64,000 nucleotides of DNA from JAKSCF01 sp028279945 (GTDB lineage Bacteria > Bacillota > Clostridia > Peptostreptococcales > JAAYPU01), in contig JANQMT010000006.1 in NCBI GenBank assembly GCA_028279945.1, positions 1-64,000 on the forward strand, given 5' to 3'. The first letter of the stretch is position 1. Each line of letters begins with the position of its first letter. The translations under genes were made by a program, and so were the position numbers. Under the pieces are notes generated by a model. The model saw only the letters and a list, made by a program, of their open reading frames with translations. It made no database searches and was not told where the DNA came from. Of this stretch, positions 60,657 to 64,000 are shown in pieces.

Positions 60657-62123
60657 GTGATTACAAAACAAAAATCAATTAAAAAAAATTTTATGTATAG
60701 TTCAGTTCTCAAAGTATTAAATATAATTTTTCCATTAATTACGTTCCCTTATGTGGCAAGAATATTATCGCCTACAGGTATTGGAAAGATTGATTTTTCT
60801 TTATCTATTGTTCAGTATTTTGTATTAATTGCTCAAGTAGGAATTCCTACATATGCTATAAGAGAGTGCTCAAGAGTAAGGGATGATAAGGCTAAACTAA
60901 CTCAAACTGTTCAAGAAATTTTACTAATTAATTTTTTTACAATGATTTTTTCTTATATAATATTTTTTACTACGGTTTTCAATGTTGAAACTTTGAGTTC
61001 ATATAAAACGTTATTGATAATAACAAGTATTAATATTCTGTCAACAAGTATAGGAGTAGAATGGTTTTATCAGTCTATTGAAGAATACAAATATATTACT
61101 ATTCGTAGCTTGTTAGTGAAATTGGTCTCATTATTTTTAATATTTGCATTCATAAGGCATGAAAACGATTTTATCATATATGGAGCAATAGTAGTTTTAT
61201 CAAATTCACTTGGATATGTATATAATTTTTTTCATATTCAAGAACATATAAAGATTTTTACAAAGCAAGATAATTATAATTTTAAGAGGCATATAAAGCC
61301 TGTGATTATTCTGTTTGCGATGAGCATTTCTGTTAGTGTGTACATTAATTTAGATAAAGTAATGTTAGGACTGATATGTGGAGATTCTTCTGTAGGATTG
61401 TATTCAGCTGCGAATAAGTTGGTAAAAATAATATTGACGCTTGTTACTTCTCTTGGTGTCGTTCTTTTTCCAAGGATGTCGTATTATATTGAAAGTAATG
61501 AAGTCCTTCAAGTACAAAAATTAATAAGTAATGCATTAAACTTCATTATTATGATATCGCTTCCTGCAACGGTAGGTATTATAATGCTTGCTACTCCAAC
61601 TATTCAGATATTTGCTGGCTATGAATATATTGAAGCAATTACAACAATAAGAATTATTAGTCCAATAATTATTGCCATCGCTTTAAGTAATTTAATTGGT
61701 ATACAAATATTAGTCTCACATGGGAAAGAGAAAATTACATTAGTATCAACTATATTAGGTGCGGTTATTAATTTATCCCTAAATTTGATTTTAATTCCAA
61801 TTCTAAAGCAAAATGGTGCAGCTATTGGAACACTTGTAGCTGAAACATCTGTTATGACTTTTCAATTGTTTTATGCATATTCATACATTAAAGGAAATAT
61901 AAAATTAAAGAATATTGCATCTTATTTTTTTGGAAGCTCGCTTATTATTATCGTAATACTAACTTTAAATTTACTTGTATCTAATATGATTATTTTTACT
62001 AGCTTATCAGTGATTCTGTCAGTAGTCGTCTACTTTGGGTTTCTGTATTTTATAAGAAATGAACTTGTGTATGAAATGTCAAAAAAAGCACTAATGAAAT
62101 TAAAAAGAAAAAGCAAGAACTAA
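60657..62123 (+). CDS. Wzx-type lipid-linked oligosaccharide flippase
   Basis: This 488-aa membrane protein has 12-14 hydrophobic helices and the polysaccharide-transporter family N-terminus (NFMYSSVLKVLNIIFPLITF then PYVARILSPTGIGKIDFS). It should flip undecaprenyl-linked repeat units to the outer face, before polymerisation by the Wzy-like protein. GTG 60657 is the likely start, 8 bp after AAAGGA. It lies between a glycosyltransferase and glf. Confidence 0.9.
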   Translation: MITKQKSIKKNFMYSSVLKVLNIIFPLITFPYVARILSPTGIGKIDFSLSIVQYFVLIAQVGIPTYAIRECSRVRDDKAKLTQTVQEILLINFFTMIFSYIIFFTTVFNVETLSSYKTLLIITSINILSTSIGVEWFYQSIEEYKYITIRSLLVKLVSLFLIFAFIRHENDFIIYGAIVVLSNSLGYVYNFFHIQEHIKIFTKQDNYNFKRHIKPVIILFAMSISVSVYINLDKVMLGLICGDSSVGLYSAANKLVKIILTLVTSLGVVLFPRMSYYIESNEVLQVQKLISNALNFIIMISLPATVGIIMLATPTIQIFAGYEYIEAITTIRIISPIIIAIALSNLIGIQILVSHGKEKITLVSTILGAVINLSLNLILIPILKQNGAAIGTLVAETSVMTFQLFYAYSYIKGNIKLKNIASYFFGSSLIIIVILTLNLLVSNMIIFTSLSVILSVVVYFGFLYFIRNELVYEMSKKALMKLKRKSKN

Positions 62124-62142
62124 TCAAAGAGAGGAGAACTAA

Positions 62143-63279
62143 ATGACTAAAAAGTATGATTATCTTATTGTTGGGGCAGGTTTATTCGGAGCAACATTTG
62201 CTTTTGAAGCAAAAAAGAGAGGTAAAAAGTGCCTAGTTATTGATCGTCGTAATCATATAGGTGGAAATGTTTATTGTGAGAATATCGAAGGAATCAATGT
62301 ACATAAGTATGGGGCGCATATCTTCCACACGAGCTATAAACAAATTTGGGAGTATGTTAACCAATTTACTGAGTTTAACAGATATACAAACTCTCCAATT
62401 GCCAATTATAACGGAGAAATTTACAATCTCCCATTCAATATGAATACATTTAATAAACTTTGGGGAGTAGTAACACCAGAAGAGGCTAGAAAGAAAATAG
62501 AGGAGCAAAAGAAAGATTCGGGCATAGAAGAGCCTAAGAATTTAGAAGAACAAGCAATTTCACTTGTAGGTACTGATATTTATGAAAAATTAATCAAGTA
62601 TTATACTGAGAAACAATGGGGAAGAAAAGCAATTGATCTTCCTGCATTTATAATCAAACGATTACCAGTTAGATTTACTTATAACAATAATTATTTTAAT
62701 GATAAATATCAAGGAATTCCTGAAGGTGGATATAATGTTATTGTTGAAAAAATGCTTGAAGGTATAGACGTTCTGTTAAACAAAGATTATTTTTCAGATA
62801 AAGAAAACCTTGATAATTTAGCAGGCAAAGTGGTTTTTACAGGAATGATTGACGAATACTTTAACCACAAGTATGGACGCTTAGAATATAGAAGTTTGGT
62901 ATTTGAAAATGAAATCCTAGATATTGAAAATTATCAAGGGAATGCAGTTGTAAACTATACCGACGATAAAACACCTTATACAAGGATTATTGAACATAAA
63001 CATTTTGAATTTGGGACACAACCTAAAACAGTTATAACTAAAGAATATCCGGTAGAATGGAAACCTGGCGATGAACCATACTACCCTGTAAATGATGAAA
63101 AGAACTCAATGCTATATCAAAAGTATAAAGAGTTGGCGGATCAAATAGATATTGTTATTTTCGGTGGCAGGCTAGCTGAATATAAGTACTATGATATGCA
63201 TCATATTATCTATCATGCTCTTGAAACAGTCAAAGGAGAATTTGATAAGACCAGGGGGACGGTTCTTTCGGTTGACTAA
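62143..63279 (+). CDS. glf: UDP-galactopyranose mutase
   Basis: This 378-aa flavoenzyme converts UDP-galactopyranose to UDP-galactofuranose. It shows the FAD motif YLIVGAGLFGATFA (6-19), KKCLVIDRRNHIGGNVYCE and the HKYGAHIFHT active-site loop, plus the conserved C-terminal GGRLAEYKYYDMHH segment. The pathway predicts galactofuranose in the polysaccharide. The last residues KTRGTVLSVD come from a GGGGGACGGTTCTTTCGG tract that resembles a dispersed repeat and may have replaced the original 3' end, but the catalytic part is complete. Confidence 0.93.
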   Translation: MTKKYDYLIVGAGLFGATFAFEAKKRGKKCLVIDRRNHIGGNVYCENIEGINVHKYGAHIFHTSYKQIWEYVNQFTEFNRYTNSPIANYNGEIYNLPFNMNTFNKLWGVVTPEEARKKIEEQKKDSGIEEPKNLEEQAISLVGTDIYEKLIKYYTEKQWGRKAIDLPAFIIKRLPVRFTYNNNYFNDKYQGIPEGGYNVIVEKMLEGIDVLLNKDYFSDKENLDNLAGKVVFTGMIDEYFNHKYGRLEYRSLVFENEILDIENYQGNAVVNYTDDKTPYTRIIEHKHFEFGTQPKTVITKEYPVEWKPGDEPYYPVNDEKNSMLYQKYKELADQIDIVIFGGRLAEYKYYDMHHIIYHALETVKGEFDKTRGTVLSVD

Positions 63280-63394
63280 TAATGATATGAATGATAAGAT
63301 AAAAACAAAATATATTTAAGTGGGAGATGGTAAAATTGAGTGGAAAAGGTCAAGGGCATATGGTTTTGAAATTAAGATGAAAAAATAGTTATTA

Positions 63395-63447
63395 ACAACA
63401 AAAAATATTGCTACCTATGAACATTAGGGTAGCTATTAACAATGTTG
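63395..63447. terminator. hairpin between glf and the toxin-antitoxin pair
   Basis: AACAACAAAAAATATTGCTACC (about 63397 onward) pairs imperfectly with GGGTAGC...GTTGTT (ending near 63447), with the inner stem GCTACC/GGGTAGC. It separates two convergent genes and could terminate both. Confidence 0.5.
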
Positions 63448-63453
63448 TTCAAT

Positions 63454-63876
63454 TTATAGATTATCATAAAATTCATTTAAAAATTCTTTAGGAGTAATTG
63501 CTTTAACTGATGAGTGTGTAAAGTCTTTTTTATTCCGTGTAATAATATAATCAACTTTTGCACGTTTTGCACAAACACAGATGAGTTCATCTTCAAAGTC
63601 AATGACACCTGAATGAAAGGCTTCTTTAATATCCAATGCGGTAACATCAATAATATCAACTAGTTTTTGGAGGATTTCTATAATAGAATATAGTCTTTGT
63701 TTATCCTTTATATATTTGTTTAAAACGTAGTAAATATCAGTTATGGAATTAGCAGTAATGAATCCTTTGAGGTGGTTTGTCTCGACCAGACGCAAAACTT
63801 TTGAAGAATGTTGTACAAAAGGTTCACGATTTTGAAAAACGTCTAAGATGACATTATTATCAATGATCGCTTTCAT
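63454..63876 (-). CDS. PIN-domain toxin (VapC-like ribonuclease)
   Basis: This 140-aa protein is a PIN-domain nuclease: D6 in IIDNNVILDVF, the conserved FEDELICVCAKRAKVDYIITRNKKDF segment with two further acidic residues, and the short PIN fold length. Such toxins cleave RNA and are inhibited by a partner antitoxin. The gene overlaps the upstream antitoxin frame by 17 bp, a typical operon arrangement. Its presence at the end of the polysaccharide locus may help to stabilise the region. Confidence 0.87.
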   Translation of the reverse strand: MKAIIDNNVILDVFQNREPFVQHSSKVLRLVETNHLKGFITANSITDIYYVLNKYIKDKQRLYSIIEILQKLVDIIDVTALDIKEAFHSGVIDFEDELICVCAKRAKVDYIITRNKKDFTHSSVKAITPKEFLNEFYDNL

Positions 63877-64000
63877 CTTCTAGTAATCGCTCCTTTCGTG
63901 CATCTTCAATTGTATAATCATCATTAGGTATTACGCCAATAAGTTGACTTACTAAACTCATTTCTTTTTCTTTTGGAATGCTTAGTTTGGCAACAGGGAT
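63860..64000 (-). CDS. antitoxin partner, 3' partial
   Basis: This open frame on the minus strand runs off the window end. The visible 46 residues (ending KERLLEDESDH) are charged and helical, the usual C-terminal toxin-binding arm of a type II antitoxin. The stop overlaps the PIN gene start by 17 bp. Its DNA-binding domain lies outside the window, so the family cannot be given. Confidence 0.7.
   Translation of the reverse strand: MPVAKLSIPKEKEMSLVSQLIGVIPNDDYTIEDARKERLLEDESDH

Noticed and set aside
1..64000. CRISPR arrays, tRNA or rRNA genes, intact insertion sequences
   Set aside because: I saw no regularly spaced repeats, no cloverleaf or rRNA-like segments and no transposase gene with terminal repeats.

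Overview
The window is low-GC DNA with A-rich GGAGG-type ribosome binding sites, sigma-A promoters of the TTGACA/TATAAT type, S-layer homology (SLH) surface proteins and many oxygen-sensitive metalloenzymes. This points to an anaerobic Clostridia-type Firmicute. I cannot name the genus. No rRNA, tRNA or CRISPR array is visible.

Positions 1-4080 are a patchy accessory region. It holds a small membrane protein, two divergent XRE repressors sharing an operator-studded promoter region, a membrane diguanylate cyclase, a TetR-type regulator and a truncated lysO remnant.

Positions 4210-29064 are a molybdenum-hydroxylase island. Three Moco-type riboswitches, each with its own terminator, precede (a) a MoeA/MogA-like gene and oxidoreductase module 1 and (b) a C_GCAxxG protein and module 2. 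Each module is a fused 2x[2Fe-2S]/molybdopterin aldehyde oxidoreductase, an FAD/Fe-S 'dicluster' partner carrying CCG domains, and a 64-aa zinc-ribbon-like protein that overlaps the partner's 3' end. The modules are tandem duplicates, but partner 1 has lost a set of Fe-S cysteines that partner 2 keeps. After them come a TrsS-like radical SAM protein, two methyltransferases (one with a CxxC-repeat insert), a PaaK-like adenylating ligase, XdhC, a MobA-like NTP transferase fused to an HD domain, a histidine phosphatase, a substrate-binding protein with no signal peptide, a 42-aa Cys/acid-rich peptide, and a MoxR/CoxE (CoxD/CoxE-like) pair. I infer these mature, insert or sulfurate the Mo cofactor. 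From memory, most of the genes match the conserved neighbourhood DVU1551-1559 of Desulfovibrio.

Positions 29225-33929 (minus strand) are one overlapping operon: a small membrane protein, a sodium/solute symporter, a sensor kinase and an NtrC-type sigma-54 activator. Sigma-54 promoters with exact GG-N10-GC geometry lie before the moxR/coxE pair (26895), before riboswitch 3 (11535) and, more weakly, before an apparent two-hairpin RNA (34206). This suggests that sigma-54 links the two-component system to the Mo-hydroxylase island.

Positions 34551-39315 encode two SLH surface proteins and a charged single-pass protein. Positions 39348-63279 are a Wzx/Wzy-type surface polysaccharide locus. It contains a set resembling the D-FucNAc/L-FucNAc genes of the Staphylococcus aureus type 5/8 capsule (capD, M, N, L, E, F, G), a deacetylase plus formyltransferase pair, an unusual CMP-ulosonate-type module (KdsB-like, HMGL-type aldolase, KdgK-like kinase, sialyltransferase-like GT), several GT4 enzymes, a broken ugd and glf. 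A PIN toxin with a partial antitoxin closes the window.
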